A stretch of DNA of 8,185 nucleotides, from contig CAUQYP010000211.1 of assembly GCA_963522035.1 (NCBI GenBank), positions 1-8,185 on the forward strand. Direction: 5' to 3'. The stretch is from Noviherbaspirillum_A sp963522035. Lineage in GTDB: Bacteria; Pseudomonadota; Gammaproteobacteria; Burkholderiales; Burkholderiaceae_D. The position numbers and the translations under genes were made by a program. How positions within the stretch are numbered: the stretch's first letter is position 1; the number at the start of each line of letters is the position of its first letter. Positions 1-6,308 of the stretch are shown here, one piece after another. The notes beneath the pieces are model-generated. The model did not search any database. It worked only from the letters and a program-made list of their open reading frames with translations, and was not told where the DNA came from.

Positions 1-361
1 GCACCGACTCGCTCCAGCGGGTGATGGCATTGAGCGTACCCCACGGATGCGGTGTCATCGAGACCCGGTTCAGCGGCGGCATGCACGCCAGGCGCGCATG
101 GCCGTGCGTGGTTTCTCCGGTGCCGGGCGCGGCATCGGCCAGGCGGATGCGGGCGGCGACCGAGCCATAAGCCGGGTCGGCCGGGTCCGCGGCCTGCGCC
201 GGCTCGCCAGCGAGCGCCAGGTGCAGGCGCGCCATGGCCTGCGCCGGCGTCGTCCCCGGTTCGATGGCGATGCGTGCCTCGACGGCAGCCCGGTCTTCCG
301 CCGGCAATTGCAGGCGGTCCAGGTAGCGTGCGACCTGTAGCGATGCTTCGGTGGCGCGCAT
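1..361 (-). CDS. opgH: OpgH (MdoH), glucans biosynthesis glucosyltransferase, N-terminal part only
   Basis: Partial gene: only the first 120 codons are in the window and the reading frame is open to the left edge. OpgH is the inner-membrane glucosyltransferase that makes the beta-1,2-linked backbone of osmoregulated periplasmic glucans from UDP-glucose. The visible part is the cytoplasmic N-terminal extension (start MRATEASLQVARYL), rich in Ala and Arg, with no membrane segment yet. Near residues 97-108 is the segment MPPLNRVSMTPHPW, which resembles the conserved stretch before the first membrane helix of OpgH proteins. The ATG at 361-359 shares its A with the TGA stop of opgG, so the two genes are almost certainly one operon with coupled translation. 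The glycosyltransferase catalytic motifs lie outside the window, so identity rests on this N-terminal segment and on the invariant opgG-opgH order. Confidence 0.87.
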   Translation of the reverse strand, partial: MRATEASLQVARYLDRLQLPAEDRAAVEARIAIEPGTTPAQAMARLHLALAGEPAQAADPADPAYGSVAARIRLADAAPGTGETTHGHARLACMPPLNRVSMTPHPWGTLNAITRWSESV

Positions 362-1908
362 CAGTCCGGGCTCAGTATGTAGCTCCACGTTTCAGACAGA
401 GTGAGGTTGTTGTTTCGAAGGAAGCCACGCAGTTCCACGGGCTTGGACGTGTCGTTGCGGGTCATCCGCACGGTCATGCGCCAGCCGCCGGTGGCTTCAT
501 TGCGCAAGGTAATGGTTTCCAGCAGCTTGCCGTTGCCGTCCACGCTGACCACCGCCTCGGGCTTCGCATCGGCCGGCAGCTTCGCCAGCGCCGGGCCCTC
601 GAAGTCGACCGTCAGCGCAATGCTGTCGTCGGGCTTCCTCAGGTAGCCGTGGCCGCGCCGCGTCTGCGTCACCGACGACAGGGGCGGCTTGCGCTCCTTG
701 TCCTTTTGCCACAGCAGCCGGTATTCGAAGTCGAACGGCACGCCGGGCTTGGGCGGCGCGTCCGGCACCCAGTAGCTGACGATGTTGTCGTTGGTTTCGT
801 CCGGCGTCGGAATCTGCACCAGCTCGACCCGGCCCGAACCCCATTTGCCTTTCGGTTCGACCCAGGCGCTCGGCCGCAGTTCAAAGCGCGACTCCAGGTC
901 TTCATAACTGGCGAAGTCGCGGTCGCGCTGCATCAGGCCGAAACCGCCCGGATTACTCAATGCATAGGACGTGACCAGCAATTTCTTCGGATTCAACAAG
1001 GGCCGCCAGATCCACTCGCCGGTGCCCGACTCGATCGACAGGCCGTCCGAGTCATGCACTTCAGGACGGAAGTCTTCCGCCTGGGAACGCTGGTTCTCCC
1101 CGGAGAAGAACATCGACGTCAACGGCGCCAGGCCGACCTTGGTAATATTTTCCCGCGCGAACAGGCGCGACTTCACGTCGATGGCGGTATCGACGCCCGG
1201 ACGCAGCAGGAAACGATACGCGCCTGTCATCCGGCGCGAGTTGAGGAGTGCATAGATCACCAGTTCCTTGGCGCCCGCTTCCGGGCGTTCGATCCAGAAG
1301 TCGGTGAACAGCGGGAATTCCTCGCCGGAATTGAGTGCGGTGTCCAGCGCCAGGCCCCGTGTCGACAGGCCGTAGCGCTGGTCCTTGCCTACCGCGCGAA
1401 AATAACTGGCGCCCAGGAAGACCAGCACTTCGTCCTTGTACTTGGGCGTATTGACCGGGTAATGCACGCGGAAGCCGGCGAAGTCCAGGCCGTTCAGGTC
1501 CTTGGGGTTGAGCTTGTTGGCGCCATAGTCGAAGTCCTTCGGGTCGAACTGCACCGGGCGCACTGCCTTGCCTGCGACTTCGTGGATCTTGACCGGCGTG
1601 TTGAAATTGCGGCCCGGGTGGAAGAATGCCACTTCGAACGGCAGCCTGGCGTCGCGCCAGAGCGCCTTGTCGGGGTTGAAGCGGATATCGCGATACTGGT
1701 CGTAGTTCAGGTCCAGCAATGCCTTGGGCAGCTCGCCCTTGGGCCTCTTGTACGGCGAGGCGGCGAGTGTCTTTGCCTGCGTCGCCACATCCTCGAAATT
1801 GAAGGCCCAGGCCTTGTGCTGCGGCCCCAGCAGCGCCACCGCAATAACGGCAGCCGGCAGCAGCGATGCGGGGCGTGGGAGAAATGAAGACAGCTTGTTA
1901 CCGGGCAT
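361..1908 (-). CDS. opgG: OpgG (MdoG), periplasmic glucan biosynthesis protein
   Basis: The 515-residue product acts in the periplasm in making osmoregulated periplasmic glucans, downstream of the OpgH polymerase. E. coli OpgG and OpgD have been reported as beta-1,2-glucan-cleaving enzymes (family GH186). A Sec signal peptide is clear: basic residues K5 and R12, a hydrophobic core at about 14-28, and a likely cleavage after AWA at residue 35. The mature protein follows E. coli OpgG closely by eye along its length, with FAGFRVHYPVN (143-153), LGASYFRAVG (165-174), YGLSTRGLALDTA (179-191), SGEEFP (194-199), DGLSIESGTGEWIWRP (288-303) and LSETWSY (504-510). In the segment PDETNDN (369-375), D374 aligns with D361 of E. 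coli OpgG, which I recall as the proposed catalytic acid. The ATG at 1908 has no good Shine-Dalgarno sequence but places the signal peptide correctly. The stop overlaps the opgH start by one base. Length is normal for the family. Confidence 0.96.
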   Translation of the reverse strand: MPGNKLSSFLPRPASLLPAAVIAVALLGPQHKAWAFNFEDVATQAKTLAASPYKRPKGELPKALLDLNYDQYRDIRFNPDKALWRDARLPFEVAFFHPGRNFNTPVKIHEVAGKAVRPVQFDPKDFDYGANKLNPKDLNGLDFAGFRVHYPVNTPKYKDEVLVFLGASYFRAVGKDQRYGLSTRGLALDTALNSGEEFPLFTDFWIERPEAGAKELVIYALLNSRRMTGAYRFLLRPGVDTAIDVKSRLFARENITKVGLAPLTSMFFSGENQRSQAEDFRPEVHDSDGLSIESGTGEWIWRPLLNPKKLLVTSYALSNPGGFGLMQRDRDFASYEDLESRFELRPSAWVEPKGKWGSGRVELVQIPTPDETNDNIVSYWVPDAPPKPGVPFDFEYRLLWQKDKERKPPLSSVTQTRRGHGYLRKPDDSIALTVDFEGPALAKLPADAKPEAVVSVDGNGKLLETITLRNEATGGWRMTVRMTRNDTSKPVELRGFLRNNNLTLSETWSYILSPD

Positions 1909-2214
1909 GGTTGTCCAATCTTTGATGCCGTGCGCGATGCGGTCTCGTGGACCGTCGCGCCATTGTTAATTTTCGGAACGGGCAGTACTTTGCCAAGTTG
2001 CAGGGGATTTGTCGAGCCGGGTTCGGGAAGGAGTACAGCGATGCTTGTTAAACGAACTTTCCTCTGATCTGCCCCCTCTGCATCGGTTCCCCTACCCTAT
2101 GGAACACCCCATGCAAGCGCCAAGATAACAGCTTGGCTGCGGGCCGTTCCATTCCGGCGCAAGAATCGTGCGCGAGGTGCGCAGAGCCGACAGGCAGCAG
2201 CAGGCTGTCCGGAT

Positions 2215-2244
2215 AAAAAAAGCCCGGAAGCCAAGGCTCCGGGC
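2215..2244 (-). terminator. Rho-independent terminator, minus strand
   Basis: The stem pairs GCCCGG (2222-2227) with CCGGGC (2239-2244) and AGC (2229-2231) with GCT (2236-2238). A2228 is bulged and the loop is CAAG (2232-2235). Read on the minus strand, the hairpin is followed at once by seven T residues (2221-2215). On the plus strand no T-run follows, so it acts leftward only. No annotated minus-strand gene ends just upstream: the nearest, proQ, ends at 2792, with an opposite-strand gene in between. It therefore terminates either an unannotated small RNA or long read-through transcription from proQ. Confidence 0.78.
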
Positions 2245-2300
2245 GATAAATATGCGGTTTATGCCGCAGTCGGAGCACAAAGGTTATCAAAAAAACCATA
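2215..2300 (-). ncRNA. Candidate small RNA ending at the minus-strand terminator
   Basis: Inference from structure only; the 5' end at about 2300 is a guess. The minus-strand RNA would carry a first hairpin TGCGG-CATAAA-CCGCA (2268-2253), an A/U-rich single-stranded linker (UAUUUAU, about 2252-2246), then the intrinsic terminator with a seven-U tail. A/U-rich linkers before a U-tailed terminator are typical of Hfq-binding small RNAs. I found no confident promoter. The alternative is a sRNA processed from a long proQ 3' untranslated region, or a terminator that simply stops antisense transcription. Confidence 0.3.
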
Positions 2301-2341
2301 TCCGTGTAATGCGGACCGCTACTCATTTGATGCAAACGTAG

Positions 2342-2370
2342 GGCCGGCGAAAGTCTGCGTGACGCCGGCC
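2342..2370. repeat. GC-rich inverted repeat upstream of the small gene
   Basis: GGCCGGCG (2342-2349) is perfectly complementary to CGCCGGCC (2363-2370) with a 13-base loop. No T-run follows on either strand, so it is not an intrinsic terminator. It may be structural in an RNA or a chance GC-rich palindrome; its role is unknown. Confidence 0.4.
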
Positions 2371-2453
2371 GGGAACGCTATGACGGCACGCGCGTAGCCA
2401 ATGCCGGCCTTCCTGCTATCACCAGATCCAATAACCGGTATGACCATCGGAAA

Positions 2454-2483
2454 TTGGAATCGGCTCCCTTCCATCCCCATACT
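2454..2483 (+). promoter_or_regulatory. Possible sigma-70 promoter for the small gene at 2514
   Basis: TTGGAA (2454-2459, four of six consensus bases) and CATACT (2478-2483, four of six) are separated by 18 bases. Transcription would start around 2490, leaving a leader of about 25 bases before the ATG at 2514, enough to include the AGGAG ribosome binding site. Weak match; another -10-like TATAGA (2491-2496) lies too close to the ribosome binding site. Confidence 0.28.
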
Positions 2484-2513
2484 CGTTCCATATAGAAATT
2501 TCAGGAGTAAAAA

Positions 2514-2753
2514 ATGTCCAGCATTACCTATCCTCATGCAGACCGCGACGAAGCCGCTACGAGCTATGCACAGAACGTCGGCTATGCCTTCCGTTCATTG
2601 CTGGCTGCCCTGCTCGCCGTCAAGGCGCAGCCGCCCGTGTCGCAACGCGTGAAACTGCGCGACCAGCTGGCTGTCTTCAGGCTGGCCCGTGAATACGAGA
2701 CGCTGTCTCCCAACCTGGCGGCCGAACTCCGCTTCATCGCATCGCGCGGCTAG
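2514..2753 (+). CDS. Small conserved-looking hypothetical protein, 79 residues
   Basis: I do not recognise the family. The gene is supported by a strong Shine-Dalgarno sequence (AGGAG at 2503-2507, six bases before the ATG), codon choice typical of this genome, and a protein with a clear plan. The N-terminal part is polar (MSSITYPHADRDEA). A short hydrophobic amphipathic stretch, AFRSLLAALLAV, lies at 25-36 and is too short for a firm membrane span. After a Pro-containing linker (residues 37-43) comes a charged helical C-terminal half with LAREYETLSPNLAAELRFIA (58-77). That tail faintly recalls the C-terminal helix of small DUF1127 (YjiS-like) proteins, but the Arg-rich signature of that family is absent. 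It stands alone on the plus strand and converges on proQ, with only 38 bases between the two stop codons and no visible terminator. Function unknown. Confidence 0.75.
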   Translation: MSSITYPHADRDEAATSYAQNVGYAFRSLLAALLAVKAQPPVSQRVKLRDQLAVFRLAREYETLSPNLAAELRFIASRG

Positions 2754-2791
2754 GTCTATTCACCTTCCCGGGCGGCGGTCCTGCCTGCGCC

Positions 2792-3220
2792 TCAACGGCC
2801 GCGCGAAAATTTCGCGGCGAGCTGGCTGAGCTTTTCCTCGCTCTGGCGGCGCGCTTCCTCGGCCTGCTGGGCGGCACGTTTCGCGCGGCGCTGGTCGGCT
2901 TCTTTCTTCAGACGCTCGCGCAGCGTCTCGGCGGCGTGCGTGCGATGCGTTTCGCTGACCTCGCCGTCGACGGCGCCTTCCAGGTTGAAGCGCTCGGTCG
3001 CTTTCTCCATGCTCTTCAGGTAACGCATCGAATTGGTATGGATGCCCAGCGCGATGCGCAGGGTCTTGCGATTGACGTCGGGAAGTTTTGCGATGAGCTG
3101 CTTGTCGATGCCGATCGCCAGCGGCTTGGCCTGGCGGAACACCGTGTAGTCGGCCTGTAGCTGTTTCAGCAAGGCGCGTGCAGCTTGTGCCGGGCTGGGG
3201 GCGGGAGTCGGTGTAGTCAT
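2792..3220 (-). CDS. proQ: ProQ/FinO-domain RNA chaperone, minimal form
   Basis: The 142-residue product belongs to the ProQ/FinO family, which binds structured small RNAs and mRNA 3' ends and stabilises or matches them. The FinO domain covers about residues 12-100: FRQAKPLAIGI (28-38), KTLRIALGIHTNSMRYL (52-68) and ATERFNLEG (74-82) follow the family. R77 lines up by eye with the Arg of the TRVDL segment of E. coli ProQ. The rest (about 97-136) is a charged helix rich in Arg, Lys, Glu and Gln. The C-terminal Tudor-like domain of E. coli ProQ (232 residues) is missing, as in the minimal ProQ of Neisseria. The start is uncertain: the frame is open up to 3391 and no candidate has a Shine-Dalgarno sequence. 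I chose ATG 3220 because the upstream residues do not look like protein and an extended -10 lies at 3253-3258; ATG 3229 is equally possible. The symbol proQ is by family, not proven orthology. Confidence 0.88.
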   Translation of the reverse strand: MTTPTPAPSPAQAARALLKQLQADYTVFRQAKPLAIGIDKQLIAKLPDVNRKTLRIALGIHTNSMRYLKSMEKATERFNLEGAVDGEVSETHRTHAAETLRERLKKEADQRRAKRAAQQAEEARRQSEEKLSQLAAKFSRGR

Positions 3221-3252
3221 GGACAGCATGGGATGAGGTTGCAAATGGCGCG

Positions 3253-3261
3253 AGCATAGCA
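3253..3261 (-). promoter_or_regulatory. Possible extended -10 promoter element for proQ
   Basis: On the minus strand the sequence TGC-TATGCT (3261-3253) has an extended -10 TGn motif and a -10 matching four of six consensus bases. No good -35 is seen at 17 bases. Transcription would start near 3246, giving a leader of about 25 bases before ATG 3220. It would give proQ a transcript separate from cheRD. Confidence 0.28.
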
Positions 3262-3269
3262 TGCCGGAT

Positions 3270-3299
3270 GCCGCCGGCCACCGCTTCCGGACCGGCGGC
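3270..3299. repeat. GC-rich hairpin between cheD and proQ
   Basis: GCCGCCGG (3270-3277) pairs perfectly with CCGGCGGC (3292-3299) around a 14-base loop. It lies 39 bases after the cheD stop on the minus strand. There is no T-run after it, so it is not a classical intrinsic terminator, though a strong GC stem could pause or protect the cheRD mRNA end. Confidence 0.45.
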
Positions 3300-3338
3300 G
3301 TCAAAATGCAGGCCGCAATGTTTCTGCCGCGCAGGCGC

Positions 3339-3947
3339 CTAGAACAAATCGACTTCGCCGCCGATCTCCTTGCCGGCCAGGCGGCTTGCATAGTCCTGCT
3401 CGCGGTTGACGAGCGTGTTGTTGTTCAGTTCCCGCAGTTTTTTCACCAGCACGCGGCCGGTGCGCGGGAAAAAGTACACCTTGCGCGGAAAGATGTCGTT
3501 GAGGTCTTCGGCCAGCACGCGTATGCCCTCGGCCTTCAGGTAGGCGCGAACGAACGCGGCATTGCGTTCGCCGACATTGAGCGCCGTCAGCCCGCGCAGC
3601 ACGTTGCCGCCGCCGAACACCTTGGCTTCCAGGTTCTCGCGCCGGGCGCCGCTTTTCAGCAATTCGTTGATCAGCACTTCCATCGCGTACGTGCCGTAAC
3701 GGGCCGACGCCGAGATCAGCGGATTGCTGACGTCGCCGCCATCGGGCAGCATGAAATGGTTCATGCCGCCGATGCCGGAAACACGGTCGCGGATGCAGGC
3801 CGACACGCAGGACCCGAGTACGGTCACGATCAGCATGTCCTTGAAGGTGCAGTAGTACTCCCCGGGTAGGATCTTGGCGGCGTCGCAGTCGAAGGTGCGG
3901 TCGTAATACAGGTTGTTCGCGAAATGTTCCCGCGCGTTGTTAGGCAT
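3339..3947 (-). CDS. cheD: CheD, chemoreceptor glutamine deamidase
   Basis: The 202-residue product deamidates specific glutamines on methyl-accepting chemoreceptors to glutamate, setting their signalling state; in some bacteria it also works with CheC. The family core is clear: VTVLGSCVSACIRD (41-54) holds the catalytic Cys C47, and GGMNHFMLP (60-68) holds the catalytic His H64, 17 residues later as in Thermotoga CheD. T42 is near the expected position of the catalytic Thr. RYGTYAMEVLINELLKSGA (83-101) and KVFGGGNVL (109-117) follow. A C-terminal extension of about 30 residues beyond the catalytic core is polar. The ATG at 3947 lies eight bases after the cheR stop with a weak GAGAG ribosome binding site overlapping that stop, so cheR and cheD are one operon. 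No cheB or cheC is visible in the window. Confidence 0.95.
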   Translation of the reverse strand: MPNNAREHFANNLYYDRTFDCDAAKILPGEYYCTFKDMLIVTVLGSCVSACIRDRVSGIGGMNHFMLPDGGDVSNPLISASARYGTYAMEVLINELLKSGARRENLEAKVFGGGNVLRGLTALNVGERNAAFVRAYLKAEGIRVLAEDLNDIFPRKVYFFPRTGRVLVKKLRELNNNTLVNREQDYASRLAGKEIGGEVDLF

Positions 3948-3955
3948 GCAAACTC

Positions 3956-4807
3956 TCAGGTGGCGCGGGCCGGGGCCAGCTGGTATACCGTCTTCGCGCG
4001 CAGCTTGAATGCGTCGCTGACATACAGGAAGTTCTCGGAATGGCCGGCAAACAGCAGGCCGTCCGGCTTGATCAGCGGCGCGAAGCGGGACAGGATCCGG
4101 CTCTGCGTCGGCTTGTCGAAATAGATCATGACATTGCGGCAGAACACGACGTCGAAGGCCGACGCGATCCGGTAGCTGTCGTCGAGCAGGTTGAGCTGCT
4201 GGAACGTGACCAGCTTGCGCAATTCGGGCCGGATGCGCACCAGCCCGGCCTGGGCGCCGGTGCCGCGCAGGAAGAAGCGGCGCAACCGTTCCGGCGACAG
4301 CCGCTCGACCCGTTCGGCCGGGTAGATCCCGGCGGCGGCGGTCGCCAGCACGCTGGTGTCGATGTCGGTGGCGAAGATCGTCGCCGGCGGCGTCAGCGTG
4401 CCATAGGTCTCGCACAGGGTCATGGCGATCGAGTAAGGCTCTTCCCCGGTCGACGCCGCCGAACACCAGACGCTGACCTCACGCCGGTTGCGCACATGGT
4501 CGGCCAGGATCGGAAAGTGATGCTCTTCCCGGAAAAAGGAGGTCAGGTTCGTGGTCAGCGCATTGGTGAAGGCTTCCCACTCTGCGCTGTCGCGGTCGCG
4601 TTCCAGGGTGTCGAGATAATGCTCGAACGACTGCATGCCGACCGAACGCAGGCGCCGCGCGAGCCGGCTGTAGACCATCTCCTGCTTGCCGGGCGCCAGC
4701 GCAATGCCGGCGCGCTTGTAGATCAGCGCGCGAACCCGCTCGAAGTCACGCGCGGTGAAATTGAACTCCTTGAGCCCTTCCGTACGCTGTTCCCGACCTG
4801 TTTTCAT
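3956..4807 (-). CDS. cheR: CheR, chemotaxis protein methyltransferase
   Basis: The 283-residue product transfers methyl groups from S-adenosylmethionine to receptor glutamates during chemotactic adaptation. The N-terminal helical domain (about 15-75) has the basic helix KQEMVYSRLARRLRSVGM (41-58) that contacts the receptor methylation region. The SAM-binding fold shows WCSAASTGEEPYSIAM (114-129), FATDIDTSVLATA (145-157), FCRNVMIYFD (222-231) and FAGHSENF (253-260). RGTGAQAGLVRIR (181-193) belongs to the beta-subdomain that can bind the receptor C-terminal pentapeptide. It resembles E. coli CheR (286 residues) along its whole length. I chose ATG 4807 because it gives normal family length; the frame also opens at GTG 4906, but those extra 33 residues look non-native and a promoter lies inside them. 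No clear Shine-Dalgarno sequence precedes ATG 4807. Confidence 0.96.
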   Translation of the reverse strand: MKTGREQRTEGLKEFNFTARDFERVRALIYKRAGIALAPGKQEMVYSRLARRLRSVGMQSFEHYLDTLERDRDSAEWEAFTNALTTNLTSFFREEHHFPILADHVRNRREVSVWCSAASTGEEPYSIAMTLCETYGTLTPPATIFATDIDTSVLATAAAGIYPAERVERLSPERLRRFFLRGTGAQAGLVRIRPELRKLVTFQQLNLLDDSYRIASAFDVVFCRNVMIYFDKPTQSRILSRFAPLIKPDGLLFAGHSENFLYVSDAFKLRAKTVYQLAPARAT

Positions 4808-4841
4808 ACTGACGACCGTTCTATGGACTGCATGGGTAACT

Positions 4842-4869
4842 ATTCTACCGATATATTTCTTGATGGAAA
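4842..4869 (-). promoter_or_regulatory. Likely sigma-70 promoter of cheRD
   Basis: On the minus strand TTTCCA (4869-4864, four of six consensus bases) is followed after 16 bases by TAGAAT (4847-4842, five of six), set in an AT-rich stretch. Transcription would start near 4835, giving a leader of about 28 bases to the cheR ATG at 4807. This supports that start over the upstream GTG. It suggests housekeeping rather than flagellar sigma control of cheRD. Confidence 0.45.
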
Positions 4870-5043
4870 TTTTATTCTTCCCGCTTCTGCCTGTCCTTAA
4901 CGACACGGCGGCTTCACTCTTTAATAAGGGAAGAATGAAACGCCCAGCGCTCGTGCCATGAACAGCGCTTTCGGACGACTGCTCTGCCGGCGAAAATGTG
5001 TGCGGATATCGTCACAAATGCCTGTCCTGAGCCAGTGCCATGC

Positions 5044-5072
5044 TTCAGATTTCCGCACAAAAATGGTATCGT
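5044..5072 (+). promoter_or_regulatory. Possible promoter of the kinase-regulator operon
   Basis: TTCAGA (5044-5049, four of six) and TATCGT (5067-5072, four of six, preceded by the extended -10 TGG) are 17 bases apart. Transcription would start near 5079, about 54 bases before ATG 5133. The placement favours ATG 5133 over the upstream ATG 5040 as the kinase start. Confidence 0.35.
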
Positions 5073-5132
5073 GCGGCAATCGTTGCACGGTTCGATCAAC
5101 GAAAAGAAACAGTTCACTTACAACAAATAACA

Positions 5133-6308
5133 ATGTGGATTGCCTGGCAACGGGCAGTCCTGCGGCTTATGACCCGGACAGCAGGCACCACACAGCAGGA
5201 TGCGCTTGATGCGGCCAGCCAGGCAGGCGCGTCCAACCTGCTCGCCATCGCTTCCAACACGCCAGGCCTGGTCTACCAGTTCCTTCTCCGCGACGACGGC
5301 GTCCAGGCCTTTCCCTATGTGAGCCGTGCCTGCGGCAGCCTGCTCGGCATATCGGCAGCGCGCCTGCGCAACGACCCTGCCCTGCTGCTGCAACTGATCG
5401 AGCCGGAAGACCGCCAGTCCTACCTCGACACCATGCAGGCGTCGGCCAGACGGCTGGCCAGCTGGAACTGGGAAGGCCGGATCTGGATCGAGACCTGGCA
5501 CGACATCAAGTGGATCAACCTGCGGGCGACGCCGCGCCGCATCGATGGCGTCGGCGTCCAGTGGGAAGGCTTGATGACCAACATCACCCAGGGCAAGAAG
5601 GCCGAGCAGGACATCCTGCGTTCCCGGCGCCAGCTCGAGGAGCTGTCGGCCCACGTCGAACGGGTCAAGGAACAGGAGCGCACCCGCATCGCCCGCGAAA
5701 TCCACGACGACCTGGGCGGCAACCTGACCGCCATCAAGATGGCGCTGTCGCAACTCACCCGCCGGCTGCCTGCCAGGGAAACCGTGCTGCGCGAAAAGGC
5801 CGACTATGTCGACGCGCTGGTGGACCGGACCATCGAGGCGGCGCACCGGATTTCACGCGACCTGCGGCCCAGCACGCTGGACCTGGGCATCATCGCCGCC
5901 ATCGCCTGGCAGGCGCAGGAGTTCGAGAAGCAGCTGGCGATCCCGTGCGTGATCGATGCGCCGGAAGAAGACATCGACCTGTCGCCGGACCAGGCCACCG
6001 GGCTGTTCCGGATTTTCCAGGAAACCCTGACCAACATCAGCAAGCACGCCGGCGCCAGCCGGGTCGACGTGCGGCTTGCCGTGGAGGACGAGAACGTGAC
6101 GCTGGAAGTGGTCGACAACGGCCGCGGCCTCGGTGCTGCCGACCGCAAGAAGCCGCAGTCCTTCGGCATTCGGGGCATGGTGGAACGGGCCAATGCGCTG
6201 GGCGGCGCGCTGACGGTCAGCGACCCCGGCAAGGGCTGCCGGGTGGCGGTGCGGCTGCCGCTGGTGGTCTCGGGCAGCGGCAAGCAGGCAGCGCAGGCGT
6301 CGATATGA
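5133..6308 (+). CDS. PAS-domain sensor histidine kinase, NarX/HisKA_3 type, cytoplasmic
   Basis: The 391-residue product (from ATG 5133) is a sensor kinase that autophosphorylates on His and passes the phosphate to the response regulator encoded next. There is no signal peptide and no membrane segment, so it senses inside the cell. Domain order: short N-terminal helix; PAS fold at about 38-160 (NTPGLVYQF at 42-50, WNWEGRIWIETWHDIKWINL at 111-130); linker helix; HisKA_3 dimerisation domain with ERTRIAREIHDDLGGNLTAI (182-201), phosphoacceptor H191; ATPase domain with the N-box FQETLTNISKHA (295-306), DNGRGLG (328-334) and FGIRGM (344-349). All catalytic boxes are intact. The start is uncertain: ATG 5040 (422 residues) and ATG 5169 (379) are also in frame and none has a Shine-Dalgarno sequence; I prefer 5133 because a possible promoter lies between 5040 and it. 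Its stop overlaps the regulator start (ATGA), indicating coupled translation. The signal is unknown; the PAS sequence shows no obvious cofactor motif. Confidence 0.9.
   Translation: MWIAWQRAVLRLMTRTAGTTQQDALDAASQAGASNLLAIASNTPGLVYQFLLRDDGVQAFPYVSRACGSLLGISAARLRNDPALLLQLIEPEDRQSYLDTMQASARRLASWNWEGRIWIETWHDIKWINLRATPRRIDGVGVQWEGLMTNITQGKKAEQDILRSRRQLEELSAHVERVKEQERTRIAREIHDDLGGNLTAIKMALSQLTRRLPARETVLREKADYVDALVDRTIEAAHRISRDLRPSTLDLGIIAAIAWQAQEFEKQLAIPCVIDAPEEDIDLSPDQATGLFRIFQETLTNISKHAGASRVDVRLAVEDENVTLEVVDNGRGLGAADRKKPQSFGIRGMVERANALGGALTVSDPGKGCRVAVRLPLVVSGSGKQAAQASI

Larger units (their letters stand above)
1909..2513. other. 605-base intergenic region with no convincing protein gene
   Basis: Open frames here (minus-strand 2048-2335, 2092-2280 and 2319-2537) read through the strong terminator hairpin or have no ribosome binding site and no family-like composition, so I do not call them. 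What the region does hold: a minus-strand intrinsic terminator (2215-2244), a second small hairpin next to it (2253-2268), a GC-rich inverted repeat (2342-2349 with 2363-2370), and the 5' control regions of opgG on the minus strand and of the small gene at 2514 on the plus strand. For opgG, a -35-like TTGGCA (minus, 1996-1991) exists but is not followed by a good -10, so I leave that promoter uncalled. Confidence 0.6.
4808..5132. other. Divergent intergenic control region between cheR and the kinase gene
   Basis: These 325 bases separate the divergent cheR and kinase transcripts. The part at about 4835-4885 is clearly AT-richer than the genes. Candidate promoters point outward on both strands (4842-4869 minus, 5044-5072 plus). 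A nine-codon micro-ORF (4935-4961, plus) has an AAGGGA Shine-Dalgarno-like sequence but nothing else in its favour. I found no sigma-28 or sigma-54 type promoter here. The longer open frames across the region on the minus strand lack ribosome binding sites and family-like sequence. Confidence 0.6.

Noticed and set aside
52..1887. Very long plus-strand open frame (611 codons) opposite opgG and opgH
   Set aside because: It is the antisense shadow of two well-conserved genes in GC-rich DNA. Its protein is Arg/Gln/Ala-rich with no family features.
2242..2249. GGCGATAA, a near match to the FliA -10 on the plus strand
   Set aside because: The bases 15 upstream (2223-2226) are CCCG, not TAAA, and the match lies across the edge of the terminator stem.
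2048..2335. Minus-strand open frames in the 1909-2513 gap, including a Cys-rich one (2092-2280)
   Set aside because: They read straight through a strong intrinsic terminator with seven U, lack ribosome binding sites and resemble no protein family.
3221..3391. Upstream extension of the proQ frame to 3391 (199 residues)
   Set aside because: The extra residues are Arg/Pro/Ala-rich, unlike the family, overlap the end of cheD and include the likely promoter and a GC hairpin.
4808..4906. GTG start giving a 316-residue CheR
   Set aside because: Family length fits ATG 4807, the extension has no resemblance to CheR, and a sigma-70-like promoter lies within it.
4935..4961. Eight-residue micro-ORF with an AAGGGA Shine-Dalgarno-like sequence
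   Set aside because: Too short to judge, upstream of the proposed kinase promoter, with no attenuator-like structure after it.
5510..6304. Upstream extension of the response-regulator frame through the kinase gene
   Set aside because: This is the out-of-frame shadow of the kinase; the regulator starts at ATG 6305 in a classic ATGA overlap.
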